Assembly: GCF_030272615.1 (NCBI RefSeq)
Contig: NC_081412.1
Coordinates: 696,578,083 to 696,636,082 of the forward strand
Direction of reading: 5' to 3'
From: Cryptomeria japonica
Taxonomy: Eukaryota > Streptophyta > Pinopsida > Cupressales > Cupressaceae
Length of the DNA stretch: 58,000 bases
Program-made: the position numbers and the translations under genes
Part shown: positions 46,388-57,457 of the stretch, piece by piece
How positions within the stretch are numbered: position 1 is the stretch's first letter
How the letters are laid out: each line of letters starts with the position of its first letter
The notes under the pieces: model-generated
The model's database searches: none
Seen by the model: the letters and a program-made list of their open reading frames with translations, nothing else
Told to the model about the DNA's origin: nothing

Positions 46388-46977
46388 GAGGGAAGACATT
46401 GTGAGAGGGGATTTAGAAAAGTTATCAGCAAAGTCAAGTTGCAGAGTGGGTGGAGAGAATACAAACCGGTAAGGTGGAAACTGACAGAGGAGAATATTGT
46501 AAGGTTGCAAAACTTCATTTGCAACAGTGATTTCATTTGTATAATTGAGTTTTATATTGTTTTCACTAAGTTGAAGCTTAGTGCAGGGATTGTAGCTCTT
46601 TTAGGTTGTAGCCTATTAATTGTGCAGGGGTTGGTGGTCCTTTGAGTTGGTGCTCATAAATAAGGGGTTGGTGCCCTAAATATTGTAATCAAAGATTTAT
46701 TGTGAGGCTGGATTGGAGCAGAAGATCTCCAACAACTATTCTCATCGAGGTTTTTCCCACATTGGGTTTTCCTCGTATACATCTGGTGTTGTGTGATGCA
46801 TTCATGTGCATGTGTTATGTTAATGTTTTAGCAAGTCCATTCACACGCCTTGTTTGCACTGTTTGAGCTACCAGTTAGCACTCAGCCTGTTTTATATACT
46901 ACCAGTATCTTCTCGTTGAGGAAAAAGTGTTTAAATCATTGATTCACCCCCCTCTCAATGATCCATTGTGTCCAACA

Positions 46978-47400
46978 AAGGAAGAGTCATGGCATAGGGA
47001 GCATCATGGGGAAGTTCATTTTGTTTTGTTTATTTCCTAACTAACCCTTTGTGCTAATATTCTTTTATAATGCTTCGAATGGATTTGTCTTCATGTTTTG
47101 CTTATGGTTGAAAGTTTGTTACTAATATGAATTTCGATTGGTTTATACTAACTTCTTTTTTCACAGTGTTTCATTTGGTGAACCCGACATGTATTTACAA
47201 AACCTGGCCTTCATCTTGTATTGATTGGTATCTGTACTCTGTTACAACGCTCTGCTTTGGCACAGGCTAACATATGCAGGCAAACGGTCGTGAAAGTTAG
47301 CTTTCCACCTGCGAAATTGCATTTACTTGAAAGCTTCTAAAGCTTTTTCACAACTCCATTTTTAGTGTTTAATTTTATGTTTATTTTTAGGATGAGTGTT
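46978..47400. other. Flank of the Copia insertion, no gene supported
   Basis: Begins with the second AAGGA target duplication (46978-46982). Joined to the left flank, the pre-insertion sequence has a short open frame rich in Glu ('DLEEEED' / 'KEESWHREHHGE'), too short to call an exon. Confidence 0.45.
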
Positions 47401-47690
47401 TTTTATTTAGATTTTTTTTTTTTTTTTTAAGTTTCATTTTTTTTAAAAATTATTTATTTGTTATTTTAGTTTTTTGTTTGTTTTTTATTTTTTTATTTTT
47501 ATTTTTTTATTTTATCTACTTATTTATTTATTTTATTTTTATTTTAGTTTTTAATTTTTTTTAGTTTTGTTTGTTTTGTTTATTTTAATTTTTTATTTTT
47601 TTTGTTAGTTTAGTTTTTAAATATGTTTTATTTTTGGTTTAGTTTTAAAATTTGTCTTGTTTAATTTTATTTGCTAACGAATTGTCTAAT
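47401..47690. repeat. T-rich low-complexity tract
   Basis: Nearly 300 bp of T runs separated by 'tattta' and 'gttt' phrases on the + strand. Confidence 0.9.
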
Positions 47691-47789
47691 CAGGGTACAG
47701 TTGCAGGATCTAAAAGAGGAGCGTTAACAAATTATTTTCTCACATTTTGCAATGATGGCTTAAAAAGAACCTTTATTGGTACTGCGTAA

Positions 47790-48260
47790 AATCTTGCAAA
47801 TTCACATTTTGCTATCTTGGTTAAAAAGAACCATCATTTTTCTATCTTGGTTAAAAAGAACCATCATTTTGCTATCTTGGTTACAAAGAGAAATCACTTT
47901 GCTATCTTGGTTAAAATGAACAAACACATTTTGCGATGTTGGCATAAAATGAACCTTCACGAGTGATTGACAAAGAACAAATTCACATTTTTTCTATCTT
48001 GGTTTAAACAGAACAATCAATTTTTCATTTTCAGGGTTTAAAAAGAACAAACAATTTGTCATTTTGGGATTAAGAACTCACGCTTTTATCTTGCAAGTGG
48101 TAAAAAGAACATGACGCTTTTTGTTCTTTATTTCAACCAAACGACGTTATCGATTTTATGCTTTCTTATAAATGGTAAAAAGAACAACTCATTTTGCAAT
48201 ATTGGCATAAATTTTTTTTTTATGTGTGATTGTCAACTACAAGCTCATATTTTTCAATGA
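47790..48260. repeat. 30-bp minisatellite, decaying downstream
   Basis: 'gctatcttggttaaaaagaa' plus ten bases starts at 47811, 47841, 47871 and 47901 with an exact 30-bp period. Further variants of 'ttttgc.at.ttgg.ataaaatgaac' continue irregularly to about 48260. Confidence 0.9.
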
Positions 48261-49926
48261 AGGACTAAAATGAACAAGTGTTCTTTGTGTTTGGTGGGCT
48301 TGTACATCTGTAGGGTGGACCCACCATTACACCAAGTATCCTCTCCCCTTGCCTTCATGGACCTTAGGTGAAGAGAAAGGTGATTAACAACGCCCGCTTT
48401 TTTAATTTTTGAGTAGCGAATCACCTCTTAGGGGCCTCATCACCTCAGGGGAGTGTTTCAAAATAGAGGTATGTCGGAGATATCGTCTCTCCCAACGAGA
48501 TCTCGAGCATTGTCTTTTGAGTCGCTATACAAAAAACCTAGTCAAATGACCAGAGTGTTGAGTGAATTCAATGTATGCGCAGGCTTTATCTACACCAATA
48601 AGCTCAAATAGAGACTTGAATGGCCTGCTTTGCGAATTCGTTGTTGGACTGGACCTGTCGAAAACTTACTAGACACTTTGTTATAGTGGCCTAAAACCCT
48701 ATTGCTTGTTGGTGCAAGAGGTCGAACCTTCGAAAGCCCCAATTCGTACCATTCAAAGTCAAGATAGATATCCCTCGGTTCATAAGATCTCCAGATCATC
48801 AAGGTATGAGATTTTGGTATGCCCGAGAAGTGTGTCTTGTGGAGTGAAGCCAGTGCTATCGAATCTCTATCTATCGGCTTTGTATAGGTATTTGGAGAAA
48901 TCCAAGTGGGGGGATCCAACAAGTAGAATCATCTTTTCGGCCTAAGTTGTATGTTTTCAAGTGTCTGCAATTGTTAAACCTGTTATGTTCAAATTTGGGC
49001 TAATCTAGCCCCCCCCCCATTTATCTCACGCTTACTCAAAGCATTGAAACTTGGTCAATGTGGTTTATTGTTTAATTTCTTCTTGTCAAAATTAAAACAT
49101 TCAAAACAAATATGTATCATCAACTGATCAAAACAAAATCCTCAACCAAGAATAATTTTACACAAACATCAATGCTTAGGGTTTCCAAGTCTCTCAAATA
49201 ATTCAAGAAATCTATCTACCTTCATTTTAAGAAGTAGCCTAGTGACAAGAAAGTCAAGAAAAAGATGTTTTGTGTACAAAAATTGTAAGCTCTTGTTGAA
49301 ACATCAAACATTCATACACCATTATCAAGACTTTGAAAATGGTTTTACGACAGATTTCGAGCTAGAACCTTTGAGATCACAAGATTTTTTCTAGAGAAGA
49401 GCCCTATCACAATCACACAATAGAAGTCAACACATTCCACCATCCTACATTCCACAACCAAAAATATCCTACTAGAAACTCCAAAGTTTGCGCTTATAGT
49501 GAGAATCCATCACCAAACCACAATCTATTCAACTTTCAACATTAACAAGTTTTGTCCTTAGTCTCTTTTAGATCTTTCACATCTTATCAACAGATCAAAT
49601 CACTATTATATCTCTAATATCTAGGATCAATCATTTTAAGAGGCCATACTCGTCATCCATGGTAGGTAAACCTAAATCATGAGTGCATCCTCTCATAGTT
49701 AGATAGCTTGTGGTTGTTAATCACAACACTCGCTATACCTTACCTCAAAACTGTTGCACCCCAAACTAAAGATCTGAAGAGTATTTTATTGATGAACTTG
49801 TAATCTTGAGAATCATTCACTCACACCAACGAATTCATCGAACCATTTTAGTCAAACATTGGAGCTATAGAAAGAGTTAGACTATCACATTTGTCGTAAT
49901 CCCACTTTCATACAATAGATTTTCAC
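48261..49926. other. Non-coding region before the Gypsy gag relic
   Basis: Two overlapping ORFs near 48590-48945 have no recognisable domain. A C-run lies at about 49009-49018. The part next to 49927 should include the leader of the Gypsy element, but no LTR or primer site was identified. Confidence 0.45.
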
Positions 49927-51702
49927 ATGACTGAGACTAGATCCATGAGGCATAAGCAAGTAGAATCACAACATGACTCAGAGGATGATGAAACTATCAA
50001 TCCTTTTCACCATAAAGAATTCTACGAGGAGAATATTCACAAACTCCTACATGAGGAAATAGAAGAAGCAACTAGTGATCCTCGGTTCACCAAGATCTTT
50101 GACATAATAGTCAAAGGGAATGGAAACACTCATTTTCTCAAATTCACACAAGAAGGTGCAAAACTCCCCCCTTACTATGACATTTCCCAAGTTGTAGAAA
50201 CAATTGATCAAACAAAAACTAGTCATCATCACAACAAGGATCAAAACGATCGCAAGCAACTAATTACCCATAACTATGACCTCTATCAATACCAACATGA
50301 TGACCATGGTTATATCCTACACCCAACACAAAGATGGATATGTTACGCCAACAAATAAATGATCTCTCACAATAGATAAAAAATTCAGGGAGATCACAAA
50401 AAAGGTATTCTCTAGAGGACACATGTCCTCATCCATTTGACAGGAACATAATCATGCCACCTTTTCCTAGGAACTTTGAGGCTCCCAAGTTTGACAAATA
50501 CAAACGAAGGGTGATCCTATGGATCATGTTTGAGAATTTTACACAACTTTCTTAGAGGTTTCTCATGATGAAACATACTTAATGTACGTCTTTCCTCAAA
50601 GTCTAGGAGGATCAACTACGCAATGGTTTTCATGGTTGCCAGGTGGAATCTGGACATTTGTTGACTTACTTCAAAAATTTGTTACTCATCATGCACATAA
50701 CATAGAACAAGATGTCTCCATGGGTGATTTATGCAACACTAAACAAAAAATGGAGAGTTATTCTTGACATTCTTGCAAAGGTGGAGACACCTTTCTAGCA
50801 AACATTGCTTCCACTTTCCCGAGGAACAATTAGTTGAAATCTTCATTTCAAATTTAAATGAAGAGATGGAATTCTACTTGGAAGTCAAATGTTCAGACTC
50901 TTTTGAGGAGATGATAGCCCAAGGATTCAAATTTGAGAAAGCTCTTATCAAAAAGGGTTTGGTGAAAATCCTCAAAGACAACAAAGACGGTCATCACCTG
51001 ACTTACAACAATGATAAACCAAAGTTGTGGTCTAAAAACTAGAATATTGTCAATGATGGCATTGTTGATGCTAGAACCATGAAAATGACACAACCTGTCG
51101 TGAAATTGTTAGGACTAATCATGAATGCCAACAATAACCCCACAAACAACCAAGTGAGCAACACTCAACAAGATGTACCTAAGGGCAGGTACACTACATA
51201 TAAGCCAAATCAGACTTACAAATCTTTTAAGGAACCCATCGAAACAATGTTAAGGAAGCTAGTATCATCCAATCTTATCGTGCTTTCAACAACATCCAAC
51301 TATGAGCCTCAAGTAAAACCTCCCTGGTGGAAAGATAACGAATATTGTGAATTTCACAAAGGAAAAGGCCATAGAACGAACAATTGTCACTGCTTGAAGA
51401 ACATCATCCAAGATCTTGTTGATCGATGAGAAGTAGAAATTGATGACATCAACCATAAAAGCTCAAATGTTGACCATACAATGTTAAAAAATCCACTCCC
51501 ATCATATGAAAAGGGAAGTACCTCCCATCAAGGAAAGAACAATGACATAAATGCCAATTATACACAAGCATCCTATGATTATATTGTCAATAATATAACT
51601 GAAGATACTGAACACCTTGCAATGATAACTATCAAAACCAAGAATCCTGAATGCAATGTTGTTACCCATTGTAGCAAGGTCACACTACAAGGTGTGCCAT
51701 AA
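49927..51702 (+). pseudogene. Ty3/Gypsy gag relic
   Basis: Open pieces at 49927-50358, 50582-50766, 50764-51042, 51079-51429 and 51481-51702 follow in order. Hallmarks: 'LGGSTTQWFSWLPGG' and 'WTFVDLLQKFVTHHAHN' (retrotransposon gag domain), 'QRWRHLSSK', and the zinc motif 'YCEFHKGKGHRTNNCHCLKN' near 51350, spaced as in Tat/Ogre-like gags. TAA at 50356, TGA at 50766 and TGA at 51427 break it. Confidence 0.85.
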
Positions 51703-51848
51703 ATACCAAACATATGGCCAAAAGAAGTATAACCTTGTTGACCAACTGGAAAAGACACATGCACTAATTTCCATCCTTGAGCTTTTGGGGTTGTCACCAT
51801 CGCATAAAATATCTTAGCCAAATCTCTCCAAGAAGCGTTGGTCCCATT

Positions 51849-52017
51849 CAATATTAATATTGATCAATTTCAAGCCATGGTTGATAATCTTAAATCATCT
51901 CATTGCCTCACTTTCACTGAAAATGATGATTCATAAATGCAACAACTGCATAATGCTCCACTTCACATTGAAGGCTTCATTAACAAACACCGAGTCAAGC
52001 AAGTTGTAGTGTCGTAA
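51849..52017 (+). pseudogene. Start of Gypsy protease region, truncated
   Basis: 'INIDQFQAMVDNLKSS' and 'APLHIEGFINKHRVKQVVVS' correspond to the stretch just before the protease active site. Where Asp-Gly-Gly/Ala is expected the reading ends in TAA, and no further pol domain follows. Confidence 0.6.
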
Positions 52018-52617
52018 ATTGCATATCCCTTTGTAATTTGACCTGCATCTTTTGTAACCACTTTGGTGTCCATTCCCCTAGCACCTGAGTAGGCTCACTT
52101 CAGCCCTTGCATCAGCCTTTTCCCTCTCAAGATGCTCAAGACACTCTTCCTAGCAGCTCCCTAGTGGCGTCAATTTGGTTAGCTGCGTGTATCCCTTGTC
52201 ACGTGTCGTTTTTGACCATGATTCATTTAGACACTAGCGCATCACGTAGACGTCCATGCGTCGCACATTCATCCCGCGATATTTGAATGTTCGAATGTCG
52301 GTTCTTGGCACGCCTTTCTACTTGTTACCCGCATATGTCAGTGGAAACGACTTAGAATCTTCTAGACGACTCATGACCCTCTCTTTCCCTCATCTTCTCT
52401 CTTTTAAATCTATCTTTTTCATTGAATCTCTCTTGTTTATTCAACCTCTCTTAGACTCTCTCTATCTAGGCTCTCACAATTAGCTCTTTCTCTCTCACTC
52501 ACTTGCTACAACACTCTCAAGATCTCAAGATATCTCTTGCAACTCTCTTGGCTTTTGTTAAGCCTATTTGGTAATATCTATCTATTTATCCTATCTTTAA
52601 GCATCTTGGGATTTATC
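52018..52617. other. Non-coding, CT-rich region
   Basis: Contains a CT-rich stretch (52375-52560) resembling a plant 5' leader. No coding region supported. It ends at the LTR start at 52618. Confidence 0.5.
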
Positions 52618-53504
52618 TGTTGGCAATTGACACTCATCTGGGTTATAGGTGTTGTCATTGTTGGCAACACATTTCATGGGCGATCCGACAATCAAGGTAA
52701 TTGACATTCGGGGAAACGACATACACGTAACCAACAAACTTAGAACCGGTATTCTAAGGTTGACATAGGAGATTGATTCGACAAGCGTGGAAGCGACAAC
52801 AATCATATTGTTTCATGTTTAAATTTTGTTTGGGCCGACATGTGTCTTATCATTTGTAATATGGTTGTAAGCTGACATAAGACATTTGTGTTTATTCATG
52901 TAATTGGGTATATAAGTCAACCTGGATTAGGTCATTTTGGGGATATGACAGATAAGAGATGCGATAGGTTATGTGATGGTATATGAGCAAGATCTTCATC
53001 GATAGAATGCGAATGTAAAGATCTGCAATCAGTCTTGATTATTTATCTAGAGGTTTGGGAAGCGATCTAAGCTACCGGTAAGGAAGGTTACAGTATAGCC
53101 AATACAAACAATGCTTTAACCGGAACTCATCCAACATAGCAGATGCTCATTTTGAGTTTAATTTTTGTTTGTAATCTAATACTTTAGATCTGTAGTCGGT
53201 GAGGCTCCTTTTGTGATGAGCAGTGTGCCTTCCTGCATGTGTAGGCCCCTCTTGTAATATTTATTTAGTTCGCCAGTGGATAGATATTGTGGGTCTCCAA
53301 TCCCACCGTGGTTTTTCCTCATTGAGGTTTTCCATGTATAAATCTCTGTGTTATGGTGTTGATTCATGTGGTTACATTGATAGTACTTGTTGTTACTTTC
53401 TTTTATGCATACTGGTTATTAAGTGGATTTGTTAATAAGGTTAAAATTTTTGTATCCGACGAAACACTGATTCACCCCCCTCTCAGTGTTCTTGGATTCC
53501 AACA
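52618..53504 (+). mobile_element. Second Copia LTR (887 bp)
   Basis: Starts 'TGTTGGCAATTGACACTC', ends 'CTTGGATTCCAACA', followed by a primer site. TATA box 'GGGTATATAAGTCAACC' near 52909. U5 has 'CCACCGTGGTTTTTCCTC' and 'GAGGTTTTCCATGTATAAAT'. It is related in layout, not in sequence, to the LTR at 36525. The 3' partner is not in the window. Confidence 0.9.
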
Positions 53505-53506
53505 AT

Positions 53507-53518
53507 TGGTATCAGAGC
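53507..53518 (+). promoter_or_regulatory. Primer binding site, initiator-Met tRNA
   Basis: 'TGGTATCAGAGC' two bases after the LTR end. Confidence 0.95.
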
Positions 53519-53970
53519 TTGGTGCCTCAGAATAAGTCTAATAGCTTAAGGAAGATCCTGTATCTGGAATCCATGGAGATGAGTCTATAGAATGAACTTG
53601 AAGCAGCACTTGAAGACTATGATGTTGAAAGGTTGAAGAACTTGAAGCTACAAGATTAGTTGAATTCTGCAAAGGAATTCATCCTTACCCTACAAGAGAG
53701 GTTATCATCTTCTCAAGCTAAAAGAAATGAACTTTTACAAAATCCGGATGATGAAGAGAACAATGCCCTTACGAAATATGTCAGGAGTTGATTCAGGAGA
53801 ATAATTTCATAAAGAATGAGATGCAAACCATGGCCATGGGGATGTCTAAGGAAATTGAAGACCAAAAGAAGAATGAAGAAAATCTTGCTATATCTCTGAA
53901 AGACAGATCTGAGGAATGCATTAGGCTGGTGCATGATGTAAGGTCCACCCTCAACTTGACTTGTTTTGAC
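53519..53970 (+). pseudogene. Copia gag coiled-coil fragment
   Basis: 'NELEAALEDYDVERLKNLKL', 'LNSAKEFILTLQERLSSSQA' and, after a frame change near 53775, 'QTMAMGMSKEIEDQKKNEEN' form a coiled coil similar in style to the gag coil at 39211-39500. TAG and TGA codons interrupt it. The usual gag N-terminal fold is missing, so the internal region is rearranged and then lost after about 53970. Confidence 0.65.
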
Positions 53971-54361
53971 TAGAGTTGACTTTTAATTCATGCGTGATAG
54001 ACATTATTGGGCATATGCTATTTCAGATGATTTATATGATTTTGATACTATCATTATCGATCGTGTGATTTATTAGACACTATATACTTATTATGTGATT
54101 GACTATCGAAATATTATATTGATCATGTGATTTGACGAGCATAAGTGTTGATGGATTTTACATGTGGTACTATAATCATGAATTAGACTGATCATGCACT
54201 TGATGATGTTTTATGTATTGACCATATTTAGTGATTATCTATGACGAGTTGATCTTATGGTGTGTTTGATTGTTGAATGACTGTCTTCGGGATAGAGACA
54301 ATTCCACATCACTCATTGTGAGTGGGATGTGTCGTTGCGATTCTCTAACCCTTGCCTGTTG

Positions 54362-54363
<2 letters not shown>
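53971..54363. other. AT-rich DNA, no gene seen
   Basis: Loose repetition of 'gatcatgtgatttg' phrases. No coding signal. Confidence 0.45.

Positions 54364-54417
<54 letters not shown>
54364..54417. repeat. (AT)n microsatellite
   Basis: Twenty-seven AT dinucleotides without interruption. Confidence 0.97.
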
Positions 54418-54422
<5 letters not shown>

Positions 54423-54696
54423 ATCGTTGCTTTGTGGATGCAGGATTTGCAGGTACTAGACACCAACTCCACCTGGCTCCACAGGTCTGAGCGTGTCTTT
54501 AAATCCCAATGGTATGTGGTTCGGAGGTAGCACAATTTCCCCTCACATACTCTAGGTTTAAGTTGTTCATTGTGAGTCGTCAGTGTCTTGGCGCAAGTCA
54601 CCATGTCAGTTGGTAAGCTGGGTTCCTTCTGTGTTGTGAGTATGTTAGTATTGGCTGGTTAATCCTTTTATGTTGAGGCTGATTGGTTATTGATGT
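54418..54696. other. Non-coding stretch before LTR
   Basis: No feature supported. Confidence 0.4.
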
Positions 54697-55890
54697 TGTA
54701 GTGTCCTAAAATTGCGACACTTGCAGTTTCGACTGCATTTGGGTCTTCACGATGGCGATGCAACACGGAACCTGAATGGAGACCCCGAAACTTGTTCATG
54801 ACATCAAAAACTGCATTTTTCAGCACCCTGGCTTGATCCTCCTTGCACCCTGCTGTCCCTGGAGGTGGGACCATGGCGCCCAGCGCCCTGGTCCCTGACC
54901 CTATTTTGGGCCCGGTCTCTTTTGGGGCTTCGGGTCTTTAAGTTTGCAAATTGGAAAATAATGTTTCCCGGTCGGCCTAAGGTCGGGAAAATCAGTCTAT
55001 CAGCCCTAATTGACAAGTATATAAACTACATTTCCTCTCCCATTTGAGGAGGGAGGACAGATGTGAGCAAAAGGCGAAAGCGATATTCAAACATTCAAGC
55101 ATTCAAGCATTCAAGCATTCCTTCAAGCAATTGAGCATTCTAAGTCTCCATTCAAGGCTAAGTGTTGCATTCAAGACAAGGATTCAACCATTGAAGAGGA
55201 GATCACATACAACATACAACATACTACATACATTACACCTTCGCATGTAAGAATACAAACATTCTTACAACAAGGTATCAGTACTTGTTTACATTACAAA
55301 CATTTACATTTACAACATTCTCATTTCTTGGTTAATTCCAAAATTGGGGTTTGACCTAAAGGCAAACCCCTCATCCCTAACCCCCCAATCGTCCTCTCTT
55401 TTCTGTGTGTAGGTTGCAGGTACGTGGCTGTAATTGAAGATCTGGAGTCCTTGTGTAGAGACGAACAGATCCCCCTTCGTTTCGCGGATTTTTCGGAGGA
55501 CCGTGTGCACGCCGGGCGCCATTGTCCCGTCAACTTTCGCTCAAATTTGTAGAACACCACCGTCTTGACATTTTACTGCTAATTCCAGGTCTGCAGCTTC
55601 ATCCCATATCCCTATCTCTGTTTATAAGCGAATCTTTCCTACTTTACATGCATTCCTAGTTCAATCTTTCTTTCTACATTCTTTACAAAAGAGGGTATCC
55701 TTGATGTCTTAACCCTTGAAACTCATATAGAATCCAATCTTGCATTGCATGGGATTGGATCTTGTGGGTTTCAACCCCTCTTTTGAATGTAAAGTCTCTC
55801 CTAAGTGAAAACCATCAACCCTAGTGACTCTCCCTTCTCTCTCCTTGGAGTTGGGGAGGGGAGAACGACTAGGGTTCGATTTTTCCGCTT
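54697..55890 (+). mobile_element. LTR-like sequence with GC-rich hairpins (end uncertain)
   Basis: Starts 'TGTAGTGTCCTAAAATTGCG', resembling the start of the nested solo LTR ('TGTAGCGTCGTAAATTGTAC'). TATA box 'AAGTATATAAACTAC' near 55020. It carries a 29-bp near-perfect palindrome at 54867-54895 (arms 'GGGACCATGGCGCC' and 'GGCGCTGG'-type complement) and a related inverted repeat at 55498-55528. A short 'caagcattcaagcattcaag' repeat lies at 55095-55130. The 3' end was not identified; 55890 is approximate. Confidence 0.55.
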
Positions 55891-57234
55891 TATAGATGCG
55901 AGATTAAATAGTTAATAATGTTTATTTTAATTATTTTGATTAATAGCAATTTGATTATTTGATTATCTAATGTTTAATTTAAATTATTAGATTTAATTAT
56001 TTGATATTTGAATATTTATTTATTTTAATAATGATTTAATATTTTATTTAATATTTATTGTTTAAGCTTATGTTGTGGTTTTATATTTATTTGGGATTTG
56101 ACCTTTTATTTGGTATTTAATTGTTTATTTATTTAATCGCCTATGGTTTAATATTTATTTGGTATTTAATGTTTATTTGCTTCTTTAATTCATTTATGAG
56201 CCTTTGGTTTATTTAATTTAAATTCCCCATTTGATTTATTTAATTGTGACTCATGTTTTATTTATTAGTTGACTTTTATATTAAGTGGGTTGTATAAATA
56301 TACTTTATAATAAAATGTTAAAATTTTCCCACCTTATTGTAAAAGCATGATTTATATTTACCTTACCTACCCTCTTCTCTTATTGGTTGAATTTGAAAAA
56401 AGAGGTATAATCATATTATATGTTGGGGTTGTTAAAATATATTATAGATTCAAATATTTTGATTGGCCGAGGTTGAGGCTAGGGTTTTGGTTATTGTTTG
56501 ACTTTTTATTTTCTTTCTCGTAAAGTTTTTGGGTTGGCTTCTTCTTTTACGAAAAAAAAATTTCTCTGCAAGAGTTTTCTTTGGGTTTTGACTTTGGATT
56601 GTTGCTGGAGTTTCTTGGTTTGGCTTTGGATTTGGATGGAGCTCTTCCTCAACTCTCGTCCATCACTCAGGGTGCAAGTTGGGTTCCTTGTCTTTGTTTA
56701 TTTTCAGCTTTGAAATCTCTTTGTGTATGCTCTGTGTTTGAAAATGTCTTCCGAGAGCTGGGGATAAAATATCTGGTTTATTATAGTTTTCAGATTTTTA
56801 TTTGGTGGAGAAAACTTTATATTATTTGGGTGTTTGTATAGTTGTATTGGAGAAATATTTGGTCTCTTGTATGATGCTGTTCACGACATTCAAAATTATG
56901 GATTCATGGCTGCTTGTAGTGAGATCCTATATCATTGCCTGGATCATGTGTTTGGTGTAGTATTGGTTGTATCTGTTGTTGATAGAGTTACCTGTGTATT
57001 TCAAACTCAAAAGAGCTCTGTGAATGAGTTCCAAGTCTCCCAGCTGTGGATATGTTTTGGAATTTCTCCCTCTATAATTTATTAAACTTTATTCTATATA
57101 TTTCTTCTTACTTGTTGGTTTTGGGCGACTCAATGCATATGTTTTTCGAGGCATTATGTTTTAAATTTGTTTTTTAAATCTCTGCTGAAAGTTGTGTGTT
57201 TTTCTGTCTATTTTATGCAAAAGTGTTGATTCTG
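55891..57234. other. AT-rich, then T-rich DNA without a recognised gene
   Basis: 55900-56330 consists of repeated 'tttatttaatatttg' style sequence. ORFs at 56498-57085 (+) are hydrophobic and lack known domains; I do not support them as genes. Confidence 0.45.
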
Positions 57235-57457
57235 CATATGTGTTGTCCTTTGTTGCATATGCGTTGTCCTTTCATTCATTTGCGCTTTCCTTTTATGCAT
57301 TTGCGTTGTCCTTCATTGCATATGCGTTGTCTTTTCGTTCTTATGCGTTGTCCTTTGTGCAAAAGCATTGTCCTTATCTGCACAAGCGCTGATCTATTTA
57401 TCACAGGTGCTAACTTGTAATGCATAAGTGCTAACCTGTAATGCAAAAGCGCTAAAC
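57235..57457. repeat. 21-bp tandem repeat array (about 10 copies)
   Basis: 'gcgttgtcc'-type cores occur at 57261, 57282, 57303, 57324, 57345, 57365 and 57386, then 'tgctaacttgtaatgcataag' units continue to 57457. Because 21 is a multiple of 3, one frame reads a seven-residue repeat ('YALSFHSFALSFYAFALSF'), probably a by-product. Confidence 0.88.

Larger units (their letters stand above)
36525..46977 (+). mobile_element. Complete but inactive Ty1/Copia element with nested solo LTR
   Basis: Layout: 5' LTR 36525-38076, primer site 38079-38090, gag and pol 38153-43381 in Copia order (integrase before RT), polypurine tract 43598-43608, 3' LTR 43610-46977 including a 1,675-bp nested insertion, with 5-bp target duplications AAGGA on both sides. 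All domains are present but every one is interrupted. No env-like ORF follows pol. Confidence 0.95.
43610..46977 (+). repeat. Copia 3' LTR, interrupted by a solo LTR
   Basis: Same ends as the 5' LTR. The total is 3,368 bp; without the nested 1,675-bp insertion and its extra 5-bp duplication it is 1,688 bp, about 136 bp longer than the 5' LTR. The extra part lies near its start (about 43645-43790). A short extra 'gttggtgctcataaataagg' block occurs near 46650. Confidence 0.93.

Noticed and set aside
48590-48945. Overlapping ORFs on both strands as a host gene
   Set aside because: No domain recognised and no splice or codon-use support; the surrounding DNA is repeat-rich.
54239-54604. ORFs running through the AT microsatellite
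   Set aside because: The Ile-Tyr repeat is a translation of (AT)n on both strands.
56498-57085. Hydrophobic ORFs as membrane protein genes
   Set aside because: T-rich DNA yields Phe/Leu-rich frames by chance; two overlapping frames look equally hydrophobic.
57192-57420. Repeat protein encoded by the 21-bp array
   Set aside because: The frame is open only because the unit is a multiple of 3 without stops; no start context, homology or neighbouring coding sequence supports it.
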